NCBI GenBank assembly: GCA_026929865.2
Contig: CM049400.1
Location: forward strand, 15,450,001-15,514,000
Direction: 5' to 3'
Length of the DNA stretch: 64,000 nucleotides
Source of the DNA: Hyperoplus lanceolatus
Taxonomy: Eukaryota; Chordata; Actinopteri; Uranoscopiformes; Ammodytidae
In this document: piece after piece, positions 11,453-23,181 of the stretch
Position numbering within the stretch: the first letter of the stretch is position 1
How the letters are laid out: each line of letters starts with the position of its first letter
The notes under the pieces: model-generated
What the model saw: the letters and a program-made list of their open reading frames with translations, nothing else
Database searches by the model: none
Told to the model about the DNA's origin: nothing
Position numbers and translations under genes: made by a program

Positions 11453-11515
11453 CATTTAACCTTTATTTATACTCGAAAGATCAGTTGAGGGGTGACCCTC
11501 ATTTATAATCTCTCG
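11453..11515 (-). repeat. LINE 3'-tail fragment inside the left arm
   Basis: The stretch from 'catttaacctttatttat' through 'ggggtgaccctcattta' matches the 3' tail of the LINE ending at 7030. The mirror copy is in the right arm at about 13335-13410. Because both arms carry it, the LINE fragment was captured before the arms were duplicated or homogenised. Confidence 0.65.
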
Positions 11516-12262
11516 CTCTCTTTAGATCCAGTTCTTGGGTTTGCTGGCCACTCCAGGCCTGGGTGCTCCTCTCCAAATGAAGCAGTTGGGCTGGAATCCA
11601 AGAAGCTTGTCTAATCACCGAGTTGATGTACATGGAAAAAATGAAAATAATCAGTTAACAGTTCAGATGCATTTGTTTCCTTTATCTAAATCATTATAGC
11701 ATAGCATTACGGTTCCACATTATGTATTATTATTATAACATAATGCATTGCATTGCTGAAACTGAAATATCTTTGGTACCTTAATCAAATAAAATTCTCA
11801 CTGAACCTTTAACAAGTTGACACTATTTTTTCATTCAAAAAACATGTAATCTCTATGACCATTCTACACAACACATGCTCAGTTTAAGCCCATTTTAGCC
11901 TGGAATAGCAACGTGCACTTTGAATATGGAAAATGCTTACATGTGTTCACATATGGTTTGGTGTCTATAAACACTCACTTTATTTAGCCACCGCTACAAT
12001 TACTGCTAAAAGTTACATGTGAAGCTAGCCAGCACAAGCCTCATGCTAACGGTGCTATGCTAGCGGGAGGCTGAATCACTAATATATTTCACATTATTCA
12101 TTTCTTACATACACACACACAACTATATCATCTCACAAATACCTTAGTTAACTCACCAATAATGTTGTTAGGCTAATGGCGGCATACTGTAATTGTAACC
12201 ACCACAGGTCTTTTGTGAGAATAAAGCACATAGCTGCTGGCCTGCTGCTTCACTGTCCAGAC

Positions 12263-12547
12263 ACACACCCTCTTTCTTGCTGGCTGATCGCTGGGCGAGT
12301 TCAAGTGCTTGAAAAACGTGGGTAATCCTAATGTTAATAAGGTTTGTAAAGACATTTTTTTCTTAAGTAAAGTCTCCAAACATATTTTCACCTTCCCAAA
12401 GTTGAAAATACATTGCATACATATATGCATTCCCTCTACAGCCATTGTTGATTATCAATAGCATATTATTGATCATATAAATCACCTATAGATCCCGTTT
12501 TTTACTGGATCCTGGCCACTGGGAGGATAGAAAGACGGATGTGAGCC
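12263..12547. other. Central spacer of the palindrome
   Basis: Between the arms the sequence is unique to this locus. A 90-codon open frame on the minus strand (12173-12445) spans the loop and the inner arm but has no recognisable motif, and I do not consider it a gene. Similarity between the arms fades with indels around 12226-12300 and 12520-12607, so the true loop could be somewhat shorter or longer. Confidence 0.5.
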
Positions 12548-14618
12548 TGGACAGTAAAAGCAGCAGCTGAGCTACATGCTTAAAGCCAGCTTGACCTGAC
12601 CGACCCATTATTCTCACACAAAAGACCTGTGGTGGTTACAGTTATGCTGCTATTAGCCAAATGAAATTATTGGTGAGTTAATTAAGGTGTTAGTGAGATG
12701 ATATAGTTGTGTTTGTGTGTGTGTAAGAATACTTTGAAATATATTAGCGACACAGCCTCCCGCTAGCATAGCAACGTTAGCATTAGCGCGCTGCTATATG
12801 AGCAGCGTTAGCATGAGGCTTGTGCTGGCTAGCTTCACAGGTAATTTTTAGCAGTAATTGTAGTGGTGGCTAAATAAAGTGTGTGTTCATGGACACCAAA
12901 CTGTATGTGAATAAATGTTAGCATTATTCCATATGCAAAGTGCATGTTGCTATTTCTTGCTAAAATGAGCTAAAGCTGAGCATGTGTTGTGTCGAATGGT
13001 CATAGAGATTACATGTTTTTTGAATGAAAAAATAGTGTCAACTATTTAAAGGTTCAGTGAGAATTTTATTTGATTAAGGTACCAAAGATATTTCAGTTAA
13101 GCAATGCAATGCATTATGTTATAATAATAATACATAATGTGGAACCGTAATGCTATGCTATAATGATTTAGATAAAGGAAACAAATATGCATCTGAACTG
13201 TTAACTGATTATTTTCATTTTTTCCATGTACATCAACTTGGTGATTAGACAAGATTCTTGGATTCCAGCCCAACTGCTTCATTTGGAGAGGAGCACCCAG
13301 GCCTGGAGTGGCCAGCAAAGCCAAGACCTGGATCTAAAGAGAGCGAGAGATTATAAATGAGGGTCACCCCTCAACTGATCTTTCGAGTATAAATAAAGGT
13401 TAAATGAAATACACATGTGCTCATTCAAATAACAATGATAGGGCCAGGTTAAACTAGTGTTTAGTCACAAGAGAATGAGATTTATTTTGTTTTATCTTTA
13501 GTCCATAATTAAAAATGGAACTGTTATGTTCTTTGTGTATTTTATTTTTGTTTATGTTGCAACAATGATATACACTTCAAGGAAGAGAGAGTAGAAAATA
13601 CATATTTACCTGTTAAACCTAACTGTTGAGTCAGTGTGTTTCACCATTGCTGTTAGTAATCCATTTCCTCCTGTTTGTTACTTTCAGAGAAAATCATTAA
13701 ACTGGATATCATTTGTTGAAGAAACTATTTTGGAGTTCTTTGACGGTATTCATGTCAAATGTGAGAGCCGTGTTTCCAAATAAAACTAAAGATTCTAAAT
13801 AAAATAAAATGTTCTTTCTTTTTTAAATTGTGACTGAATTGTGTTGATAACAGATTGTTGTCATGAATTGATTTCCAGTTGAGAATATTTTAGTATTTTC
13901 AATATGTTTAATATTGTTATTATAGTGAATGTACACGGGTCACAAAGAGCATTGTTGATTGATGGATTGTACTTAGGTAATCCTTATTCAGCACTATTTT
14001 GCATTTATTAAGTGTAACAAGTGATACAGGGTTCCCACTTTACAATAAGGGTCACAAATAACATTAAGAAATGGTTAATTATGCTCAAGTGATGCTCAAT
14101 CAGCACTAGTATGCCTTTATTAGGTGTTAATTCATGCAAAATGGTTCTCACTTTACAATAAGGGTCACAAAGTCCATTAATAAATGGTTAATTACACTTA
14201 AGTAATGCCTATTATGGTTAATTATGCTTCAGTAATGCCTATTCAGCACTGGTGTGCATTTATTAAGTGTTACTTAATGGATAAATGGTTCCCACTTTAC
14301 AATAAGGGTCACAAAGAGCATTAATAAATGGTTAATTATGCTTAAGTAATGTTACAAAAATGACATTTGTTAGCAGTTAATTAATGCTTATTATTATAGT
14401 AATCAACTGTTGGTTCATGCTTAATTAATGGGTTAACTAAGGATAATATAGGATATTTATAAACATTACATAATGTAGTAATTAATACCTTAGTTAACAT
14501 GAATACCATTAGTAAAGGCTTACTAGACACATTAGTTAACAGTTAACTAATGGTTAGTTAAACCTTATTAAGCATTAACTAACCATTAATTAATGTACCC
14601 TTATTGTAAAGTGTTACC

Positions 14619-14657
14619 ATAATGGTTTACTAAATACTCAAAATCTCCACCCTCCAT
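14619..14657 (-). pseudogene. hAT transposase start, part before the palindrome
   Basis: On the minus strand an ATG at 14655-14657 opens MEGGDFEYLVNHY, thirteen codons that run exactly to the palindrome edge. The other side of the palindrome resumes with a frame of the same protein style (KYFTKLPIEE). hAT transposases often begin with about a dozen residues ending in a 'vl..y' type motif before 'f..L.feeK..Ik..GRP', so I infer this is the severed start codon region. The piece is short and the inference rests on its exact position. Confidence 0.4.
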
Positions 14658-15164
14658 AACTGTTCTTGCTAATATGATAACAATGCAAACATGCTAATCT
14701 CCCGCCATTGTTATTGTTGTTAAATTTCAGTGACGTTGATAATGATGCTTTGATTTGATTGGTGTGAAGCCAAGGGCCGAGTGGCTTCCCTTGGCACCCT
14801 CATGACACCCTCCTGACCAATCACAGGAAGGCAGTGTCAAGACAATAGCCTCACCTGATTGGTCAATCCTTCTTTCTTTTTTTCACCAAGGGATGCCAGC
14901 TCGGGCTGGCTTCCTCGCGGACATTCAGTGTGCAGTATCGTGTTTCGCCGCGTCTTCAGAATCTAAATGTAAAATGGCGCCGTTTCGCGCATTGTGAAAT
15001 GCTCAATGAGAGGAGGAAAATGGGGAAGAAATGACAGCAACACATCACCAAAGAATTACCGAAACTGTTAATAAAAATGTTTTTATTGGATGACAACTAC
15101 AGCCTAAAAAACAGGGAAGCCTGGCTTCCCTTGGCCTCCGGGAGAAAACGCCACTGATTGTGGT

Positions 15165-16795
15165 TGGACCATATATAGTATATAATGACATGACTATTTC
15201 TAGGCCATTATCTACTGTTGATCCATTGTGTTGACCTAGCTGACTAACCACACATAAAACTGAAGAGTAACAGCTGGAAATACATAAAGGAGTGCTTTGC
15301 TTTCCCATAAATATAATAGTGTATTTATAGACACATTGTATACAGTATAATGCAATGGTTATACTATTTAGAAAGTAATCTGATTTACAATAATGCAACA
15401 GTAAAACAGTACAATAATCAAAAATACTGTAGAGTTTCATTTATTTTTAACATCCATCTATAGCCAACATACATCAAATTCATAATATATTTTTCCCAAT
15501 TCTTACCAGGCTCAAAGGTATGAAATGAAAACAAAATGCATTAAAGGGGAGCATTGATAAGCAGTCATACCTCCACCTTTCTCCCCTATACTCTTTTTCA
15601 CAGACTCCCACACACACACACACACAAACACTAATGCTTCAATATGCAGTGTTTACTTTAGAAAGTTTGATTTGTTATTCTGGCTGCTGTCCCATATCCA
15701 CAGCTGCAGCCATGCTGGGCTTTTATATAAAGCAAAGCAATGAACTCAGATTGCCAAGTCACAAGCTGAATGACTTTGCAACAGAGCCCTGTGGCCCTTC
15801 CCTTACCAGAAATCAAGCAGTGACAACACAGCCTCTCTAATATGAAATATGTATTGGAAATGTTGTGCTTTTAGTTAAGTGAGTGTGCTGTAGTTGATGT
15901 AATAAAGTAAGTTATTACATTACAGTACATAACTTGGTTCATGTATTTCATGTAGTATAAATACATAGTTATATCCCGTTTGTGGATATGGAAAAAATAT
16001 GCACTAACAGTAAATATGTAATTCTGTGGCCTAGTTTTTATTCTATTCCTGGATAGAGGTCCACATCGACTATTATTTTATGTAAATTATATTGTTTTTA
16101 TTCCATAGAAAACATCAAACAAATGTAAATGTAATGCTATTAGTCTGACTGGAAGCTACAGCATCTAGTGACCTTACATGAGGTCCTAAACCCCATGTGT
16201 AGTTTCATGCTGAGACCAGGACCATGCTGAAAAGTATGAAGGGCATGTTGTAATACAGATCTATATTTCATAATGTTGTTAAATTAGGTATTCATGTTAT
16301 TATTTATTTAGAGATTATATATTTATTTATATAATAAGCACTCTCAGGCTCCATAGAAGAGATGGCTGATGGACTGGTTCAACCTTTTTCTCATGTTTCA
16401 CTTAAACTTACTCTGAATTAAATGCAAAGATACTGCAAATACTAGAGTAAATCTAAACTGTACAGATTAAGTTTAAAGATGCCACTTTGCCACAGTTGTG
16501 GTAGTAGCTTGGCACAGATCAGGGTCTGGTCAAAATTACATACATTATTAATGTCTCGGTCATTAATGTAGTGTTGAGAGAGCTATCACTGAGATTGGTG
16601 TTGAAAATACTGCTTACACCTGCTTACAAACAACTGTCCCTTACATACAATTAGGCTATATAGTAGTTATACTGACTTGCTTATTAAAGCAATTAGGTAA
16701 ATTATGTAGCCAGAAAAAAAACTCACCTTTTCTTAAGCAATCATTAATCATTAAAAATCACAATCTGAGTCGATGCTTAGACAATATTTAATATA
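15165..16795. other. No recognised gene
   Basis: AT-rich sequence without a frame I recognise. A CA run lies at 15611-15625. I see no paired transposon termini. Confidence 0.5.
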
Positions 16796-16803
16796 TTAAA
16801 TAC

Positions 16804-17452
16804 TAGGGCTGGGTATCGTCAAGGACTTCGCGATACGATACGTATCACAATACACTGGTCAAAATACGATATATCAAGATATATCACGATTTATTGCGTA
16901 TCTTGATATATCATGATATATTGCAATATTCCATAAACAAGTTGCCTTGTCTAACATAACAGCACAATATAGTGATAATTGTACAGACAAATGAAGTCAA
17001 AACTATTTCATTCACAACTTCCTTTACTATTTTTCTTCCTTTTTTGGTTTTGGCAAATTATCAAACATTGCTGCAGCTGCCATAACATCAAAATAACAAA
17101 TCCAATTCACTCTTGTACTAACTGTACAGGACACAATGAAAATGAAAACACATCAGTGTGCTTTTGTGACACAGTGAATCTTAAGTATTTTTATAAACAA
17201 AACTGATCTAACTTCAATAGTCAGTATCCTAGAGGCTCAGGCCTGACAGCAGACATGGGTTTGAATCTGACCCGTGGTTGTTTCATTCCCTCTCTGCCCC
17301 ACTTCATATCTGTATCTCTGCACTGTCAATAAAGCCTTGAAAAAAAAAAAAAAAAAAAAAAAAAATCGATATTTTGATATAAAAATCGATACTGATATCG
17401 GGAAACTAAGTATCACGATATATTGATATTTCGATTTTTTGACACAGCCCTA
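16804..17452. mobile_element. hAT-type MITE with SINE insertion
   Basis: The ends are TAGGGCTGGGTATCG at 16804 and GACACAGCCCTA ending at 17452, flanked by a perfect 8-bp TSD, TTAAATAC (16796-16803 and 17453-17460). The subterminal regions are rich in self-complementary 'gatatatc' and 'atcgata' blocks, as in the widespread TAGGGCTG family of fish hAT MITEs. The interior holds a SINE-like piece (17222-17366). Confidence 0.88.
17222..17366 (+). repeat. tRNA-derived SINE fragment with poly(A)
   Basis: It contains a B-box-like 'gggtttgaatct', then 'cctctctgccccacttca', 'ctgcactgtcaataaag' and a 25-base A run. The same arrangement is at 46311-46445, where the B box is closer to consensus. The A box is not recognisable, so the copy is truncated. 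Confidence 0.6.
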
Positions 17453-17460
17453 TTAAATAC

Positions 17461-20400
17461 CATTTATAGCATTGGAGGGAATTCAGGGAGGTATTGATGA
17501 AGTTAACTCAAATTGGAGTTGCATGATGATCCAGATGATTCTATTATGTGTCATAATGTATTAGAGTTACACTTGTTTAGTGTTTTGTGCATACGGCTTT
17601 CATAATGCTGTTACACCATTTTAAATCATATCTGGACAGCACAATATTACTCAATTACATGACAGTAGTATGAACACGGCATTAAGAAATGTAGGTTACT
17701 TCAGTCATTAATGTAACTGCATTAACAGCACATAGTCAGCACATTAAAGTACTGATGTTGGTTAAAAGCTATTTTGGACCTATTTGTGTTCGTGCAAAGA
17801 GGCTTTTTGAATCCTTAGCAAACTGTTATATCATAACAGATCAATAGGCATAACAGATCGATATGCATACAAAATGTCCTCAATACTCATATCAAATGTT
17901 TGCACATTGCAGTGGATGCAGCAATTGTTAAAATCTCATAGTATAAATTATAAATGTTATGCTAAAAAGATTAATTTGGAAAGGTTGAAGGGTACATATC
18001 GGTGGGCATTGGATGTGCCCTGAATAAGATTTCACTATAGGACTGAAAGGTTGGCCAAAACCAAAACAGTAACCCTAAAGACACCAAATATGTCTGTAGA
18101 GCTGAGGGATCTGGAGGGAGAGATAATCAATTTCTGGTTCACCAGTCTGAGCGACACCTCTCACATTACACATTGGTCCCACCTGACAGCATGTGGCTAG
18201 ACACTGTTGACTGTCCTTTCTAACACCAACGCAAATTTTATTATCTGAATACATATGTTCGCCTGATATTGCCTCTCCCCCAAGGTGAACATCAACATAA
18301 CACTGTATTATGTGCTACATTATTTTTCTTAATTTCTCCTTTTGCCTTTTAATGGGCCTCTGTCTCCCCCTAACAAAAAACCCATTAAAAATAAACTCAT
18401 GTAGAATTGATGTGCATCACGGCTCATTATTTTTTCTCCCTGTGCTGCTCCTTCGCTAAAACACAAAAACATGAAGACGGACACATCATGAGTGATAATG
18501 CTTTACCTGTAGTGTATACACTTCACACTTATCCAGGACAGCAACGTTGGAGGGCCGATAATCACTAACACTGTGTGGCCAAACACTCCATGGACACCAT
18601 CCAGAGGGGCCAGAGTCTTGTGTGTAACAGGGTAGTACAAATTGATAGCACCAAATGGCAGCATACAGATCTCACATAATTAGACAGAGACTTAGAGAGA
18701 AAGAGACAGCTACACTTGCCATGTTAAACAGGTGTTTTGAGCCTGCCTCTTCCCATGTTTCACCAACATTCCCTGCCTTCCTATCGACTGGCAGTACTAC
18801 TCTCATCCAGAGTATAGATTGACTGGCAATTGGACGATATCCAATGTATACAAAACAAAGCAGCTTGAGCAGCAGAGTTGTGGCGAGGCATGCTATCAAC
18901 TTTTTACCTCATTGCTTTTATAATTGCATGAAGTGATTAAAACTCTCTGGGAATACTGGAGGCTTGGACAGGCGCATGCCCACATATTTGTCTTTGTTCT
19001 ACTTGTCTCTACTTGAAAATGTCATAACACAGACACTACAACAATGTTAATAAAAGAACGAGCAAAGTTGAAGCAAAATAAATTAACGCAAATGTTTTAA
19101 AAACTGTTGGTCAAAGGAAGAAAAACGATAAATCTTTTCCTGTTCAATTGTGACATATCCATGCTCACGTTGATGGTTGTTCAGAACAAGGCAAGGCAGT
19201 TTACATACATTTTTTCAGATTTGGATTGTTTTGCTTTGATATCTATCCACATCTCACTTCATAGTGCTCATTGTGCCTCTTACATTATGTCACCTTCGCT
19301 TTCATTCCTTTTACTTAGTGCCTGTCCATCAGATCTGACTGGGAATGTGGTGGTGTGAAATTACCAGTCTGCTGATTCATTTGCATTAAAGTGAGCACAT
19401 ACAAAATAAATGCTTGCTTTAATACAGAAAAACATTCTAGTGAGCATACCTATGTGTTCTGATTATAGATTGCTTTGTTTCCAGGTATACTGTAGGACTC
19501 TTTATGAATGTATTCTTTAAACAAGAGAGTCTCCAATGGTATCGGGGAGATAACAATTGACACCATAGAAAAACCTTGACATGAGTTGATTTGTATTGGA
19601 AAAAGGTGGCATACTGATGAAACTGTGGAGGAAGAAGGGAAGGGAAGTATATATCAGATCTATCTCGTAGCCTACATTGCTGTTAGGCAACTGTCTAACT
19701 ATCTATCCATCCAACACCACCAAATGTGTCACTGTCAGCAATGGTTCTTTAAAACTACAGGGAGACCGTACCTGTTCAAATATTTGACATGGATAAAGAA
19801 TATTGGGTTCTTTATACTGCATTGTGTGTGTTTGACAGTAGGAACTTTCTGTCTGTTTACCTTGCTTCATTTGATTCTTTCCAGTAGTGGAGGGATGCTA
19901 ATTAGTGGCATTTGCTGACATGATGGCTAGTAAACAGTTTTTTTCATTAGCCCATTTGTGCCTCGGTGCCTTCAAACTGACCCCTGATTATGTGGTGTGG
20001 GCAGTTCCAGTTAGCATTGTCCAATGCAAATACATAGGGTTGTCACTATCTCGATTTAAAATCAGAAATGAATCGAAATTACATGACAATCTCAACCTTC
20101 AAATAGGAAGCTGGAATTGTTGGCTATCTATTGCATCCCTATGTATACATAGCCTACATATGTATGTGCAGGCAGACTTGATACAATGTAATTGGACAAA
20201 CAATTGGTACTGTGGAACACATGCAGGTAAAATGACTTTCTTAGGAGGATTTGGAAGAAGGATTTCTAAGAGAAGCAAACTCGGCTTGGAATCATAAAAC
20301 TTTCATCTCCCATTACAATATTTCCCTCTTAAGTAAATTACCCTTCATGTTGTAAATGGGACACGCAGCAACTTAAGCATGGATTATTCTGTGTTTCCCT

Positions 20401-20715
20401 TCTACCTTCATTGACATTCAAAGAGGAAACATCTTGATTTGGTTTGACATCAGAAGTTATTTAGCTTTCTCAATACCGGATGAGCACACACAGATGTTAT
20501 GGTGCGTGTTTTTCAAAAAATGTCCCTTTTATCTTTTAATAATTTATAATTAAGGTTCAACCACAAACTGTATGTGTTGGAGAAAGTCTGACATGTGATC
20601 GACATGACCCATCAGAACCTTGTTATTGCCAACTGTGTTATCAGAAGTAAAAGTGGACGGATTGACTATTTAACCCTGCAAATCATTACTAAGAAATTAG
20701 TGCAGCCTCTGTGAT
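17461..20715. other. No recognised gene; some conserved-looking noncoding sequence
   Basis: No coding frame is recognisable. The stretch around 18100-18210 and 18340-18470 has a balanced, non-repetitive composition with homeobox-like ATTA cores (for example 'cccattaaaaataaactcat'). It looks different from the surrounding repeats, but I cannot test conservation. A weak 'tagggttgtcac' at 20037 has no matching partner end. Confidence 0.4.
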
Positions 20716-20733
20716 CTGGGGCCTCATTTATAA

Positions 20734-22027
20734 AGCTTGCTGCACACAAAAACCTTGTGTAGATAGGCAGAAATGGTTGTAAAATGTGCGGTGGCAAAAT
20801 GTTGGTATTTATAAAGAAATTATTTGAGGAGAAGTGTGCGTATTCCCACACCAACTTTCGACAAGGCGTAGCGCTCACGCAAGGTTTTCCCGACTCGGGG
20901 AATCAGCGACACTCAATGGCAACACCACGAAATAAAGCTCAGTCACCCAATATATATAACTGTGTCCTGGGACGTCATTTCCTTACCTGTGTAGAAGGAA
21001 TTGCAGACATGTGCATTGTCTGAATGTAATCTGCTAGCATCCACTTGAAAGCATCAAAGAGGCAATGCCGTAAGTTTGTTTACTCAATAGAGGACATGTT
21101 TAAGATAATATATTACAGTGGATTTAGTTAAAAATGATGTTTGATGTGTTGTTTAAGACCATTTTTGGATAGCAATTGTGTACTAGCTAAAAAACAATGC
21201 AATTGTCAATCAGAATGTCTACATACAGTGTTAGAAAGTTTATATTATTATTTACAACTATGTACAACATGCTGTTTAGTCAAAATGTACACTCAGTATT
21301 TTTGTATCCTTTTATTTACAGTTTTCACCGGCTGTTAATGAGGAATTGTGACAGTAAATGGTCATCCTTACTACGATTCTGTCTTCATTGGCTACGGTTT
21401 AACTCGGTGTTAAGTCAGAGTTACAACACACTGCATGAGAACACTACAATAATCAATTATATGTATGAGCGTACCTATAGTTGCGAATATAGGCCACTGT
21501 AGTATATTGCATGCAGTTATGATGTTGGTTGATTTAATTATCAAGTAGCCTAGGTCTTTACATGTTTTGGTTATATATTTTTATTGAATTTTATAGTGCT
21601 ACTCTAGAATAATATACGTCGGGAGGTGTGTCGGTGAGTGGCCAGCGGGAGAGCAAGTCTATATTTTTGGCGGTGTGTCAAAGAAGTTTTTTCCAAAGTT
21701 AAAGACAACAAATGTATTTACAACTGTATATTCCGTTAGATAAAATCATGTTATGAATTTAGCAAATCATGACATGCATCTCTTTCCTATAGCAATTCAC
21801 CCTGGAAGTTTTAACTACAAGATGACGTTGTTGGAAATGTATGGATCTCACGTGAGGAAAACAATTCTCTGGAATAAACCACAAGGCATTATTTCACTTC
21901 TCACAACACATTTTATATAGGCCTACATACAGTAGGCTACAACAGGTGTGCTAATACATGATATATCATACAGTACAAAGTTGGGCGAAACTGCTTTACA
22001 AAGACTACTGACTGTGCCAATCATGAT
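20734..22027. other. Left flank of the outer shell, no recognised gene
   Basis: Several short open frames occur here, none with a known motif. They are probably decayed interior of the outer element. Confidence 0.4.
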
Positions 22028-22735
22028 GGGCCGGTTTCACAGACAGGGCCTAGATTAAGCCAGGAGTAGGCCTTAATGTGGACTAGTTAAACTGGGACGT
22101 TTAAGTCACTGTCATGGATATGGCTTAAGTTTGGCTTAGTTTGTCTGAGACTATGAAGTCCTGGAGTAAGGTAAGTAAGCCTGATTGTAAACACCTGCCC
22201 ATGAGCACATGCTGCTGTTCCAACGGTGATCATAAAAACCCGGAGTGGAGCAGAAACACCATTGCTTGTGAGAAAAAACAATGGCAGAGGTTAAAAAACA
22301 TCCCGTCAATAAACTTTAATGAATTTGAAAAAAATCTCTTAAAAAAATAGTTTGAAACCATCCGGTTATTGAATCTAAAAGCCATACTGCTGGGACTGAG
22401 CAAATAAATAGTTAGGCCGCAATTTGAAACAAATTCAATTAATGAAAATGTTACTAAGAGCACAATACACCAACTTCAGGTTATCTTCATTATTATCGGT
22501 ATTTCACATATTTCTCATTTATAATTTTGACATTATATTTAATGATATCTGCACTGATAGACTCTGTAGAAAACCTGAATCTCGCCTTAAAGAAGAGCTT
22601 GCCACAACCTTTCAACAAAGGACAAAAAATATGACGTTGCATGAAATTTAGCCCGAGAATTCCATAAACAGAAAATGCAATATCTGAAGGAAGTATGACA
22701 TGAAAATGAAAATTGTACAGGTGGAATTTGACATT

Positions 22736-23110
22736 ATTTAACCTTTATTTTACCAGGCAAAATTGTTTGAGGTCAAATGACCTCTTTTCCGAGCAAGGCC
22801 TGGCAGAAAATGGCAGCAGTTAGAATGAATGAAATATAAGACAAACATAAGAAGAAAGCACAGACATGAGAAAACAGAGACAAATACATTCCAGAAGGCA
22901 AAGAAGAAGAACAATTTTGAGGCAATGAGAGAAGTTTTAAAAATCATTCTTAGTGATGAGTTCCTGCAATTTGAGTGTTTTTTGAATAGTGTTCCAGGCG
23001 GTGGGAGCAGAGTACATGAAAGCCCTCTTCCCAAACTCAGTAAGGGTTCTGGAGACAGAGGTGGAAAGAAAGTCCAGAGAGCGTAAACTGTATGACATGA
23101 AGTTGGAAGG
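22736..23110 (-). mobile_element. LINE 3' fragment (ORF2 C-terminus and tail)
   Basis: Read on the minus strand, the translation contains EFGKRAFMYSAPTAWNTIQK followed, after a frame change, by an FKTSLIASK-like end. It then has a 3' tail finishing in 'aaaataaaggttaaataa' at about 22736. The 'fGkraF.ysAP.aWN.lQ' motif is the C-terminus of CR1/L2-like ORF2, as at 7259-7840. The copy is severely 5'-truncated. The Tc1 element at 23182 begins shortly upstream. Confidence 0.7.
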
Positions 23111-23181
23111 GAGAGCTATGATTCAAACAAGATACAGTACTTAGACAATTGTGATTACTAATCACAGTGAAGATATAAGTA

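Larger units (their letters stand above)
10303..14618. mobile_element. Foldback-like element: 4.3-kb near-perfect palindrome
   Basis: The outer ends are GGTAACACTTTACAATAAGG at 10303 and its exact complement ending at 14618. From there the two halves mirror each other all the way to a small centre: left arm 10303 to about 12262, right arm about 12548 to 14618, loop roughly 285 bases. Comparing 300-base blocks by eye, the arms differ at only a few per cent of positions, with a handful of short indels. Each arm contains a subterminal array in which the inner part of the TIR (CACTTTACAATAAGGGT) recurs three more times, and a LINE 3'-tail fragment. No convincing coding sequence is present. An 8-bp TSD cannot be found at these exact edges. 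The related 476-bp MITE at 42415-42890, which has an 8-bp TSD, suggests the family makes 8-bp duplications. Confidence 0.85.
9477..15156 (-). mobile_element. 5.7-kb hAT transposon interrupted by a giant palindrome
   Basis: The element begins CAGTGGCG at 9477 and ends CGCCACTG at 15156. A perfect 8-bp TSD, ATTGTGGT, lies at 9469-9476 and 15157-15164. The subterminal parts share 'gaagccaag' and its complement 'cttggcttcc' type motifs, as expected of hAT ends. The transposase reads on the minus strand and survives as two pieces (14619-14657 and 10127-10302) on either side of the 4.3-kb palindrome at 10303-14618. Without the palindrome the hAT would be about 1.4 kb, so it was probably already a short derivative or has lost its downstream exons. 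Confidence 0.88.

Noticed and set aside
13097-13324. 75-codon frame in the right palindrome arm, with a similar frame readable in the left arm
   Set aside because: Recurrence in both arms follows from the inverted duplication. The frame has no known motif and lies next to a LINE tail.
15045-15440. 131-codon open frame on the minus strand
   Set aside because: It crosses the right end and TSD of the hAT element at 15156 and continues into flanking DNA with no recognisable domain.
20037-20142. 'tagggttgtcac' that resembles the start of a hAT MITE
   Set aside because: No complementary end and no 8-bp duplication could be paired with it.
22141-22651. Overlapping short open frames in the second transposon shell
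   Set aside because: None shows a Myb, helix-turn-helix or other known motif. They are probably decayed, non-coding interior.
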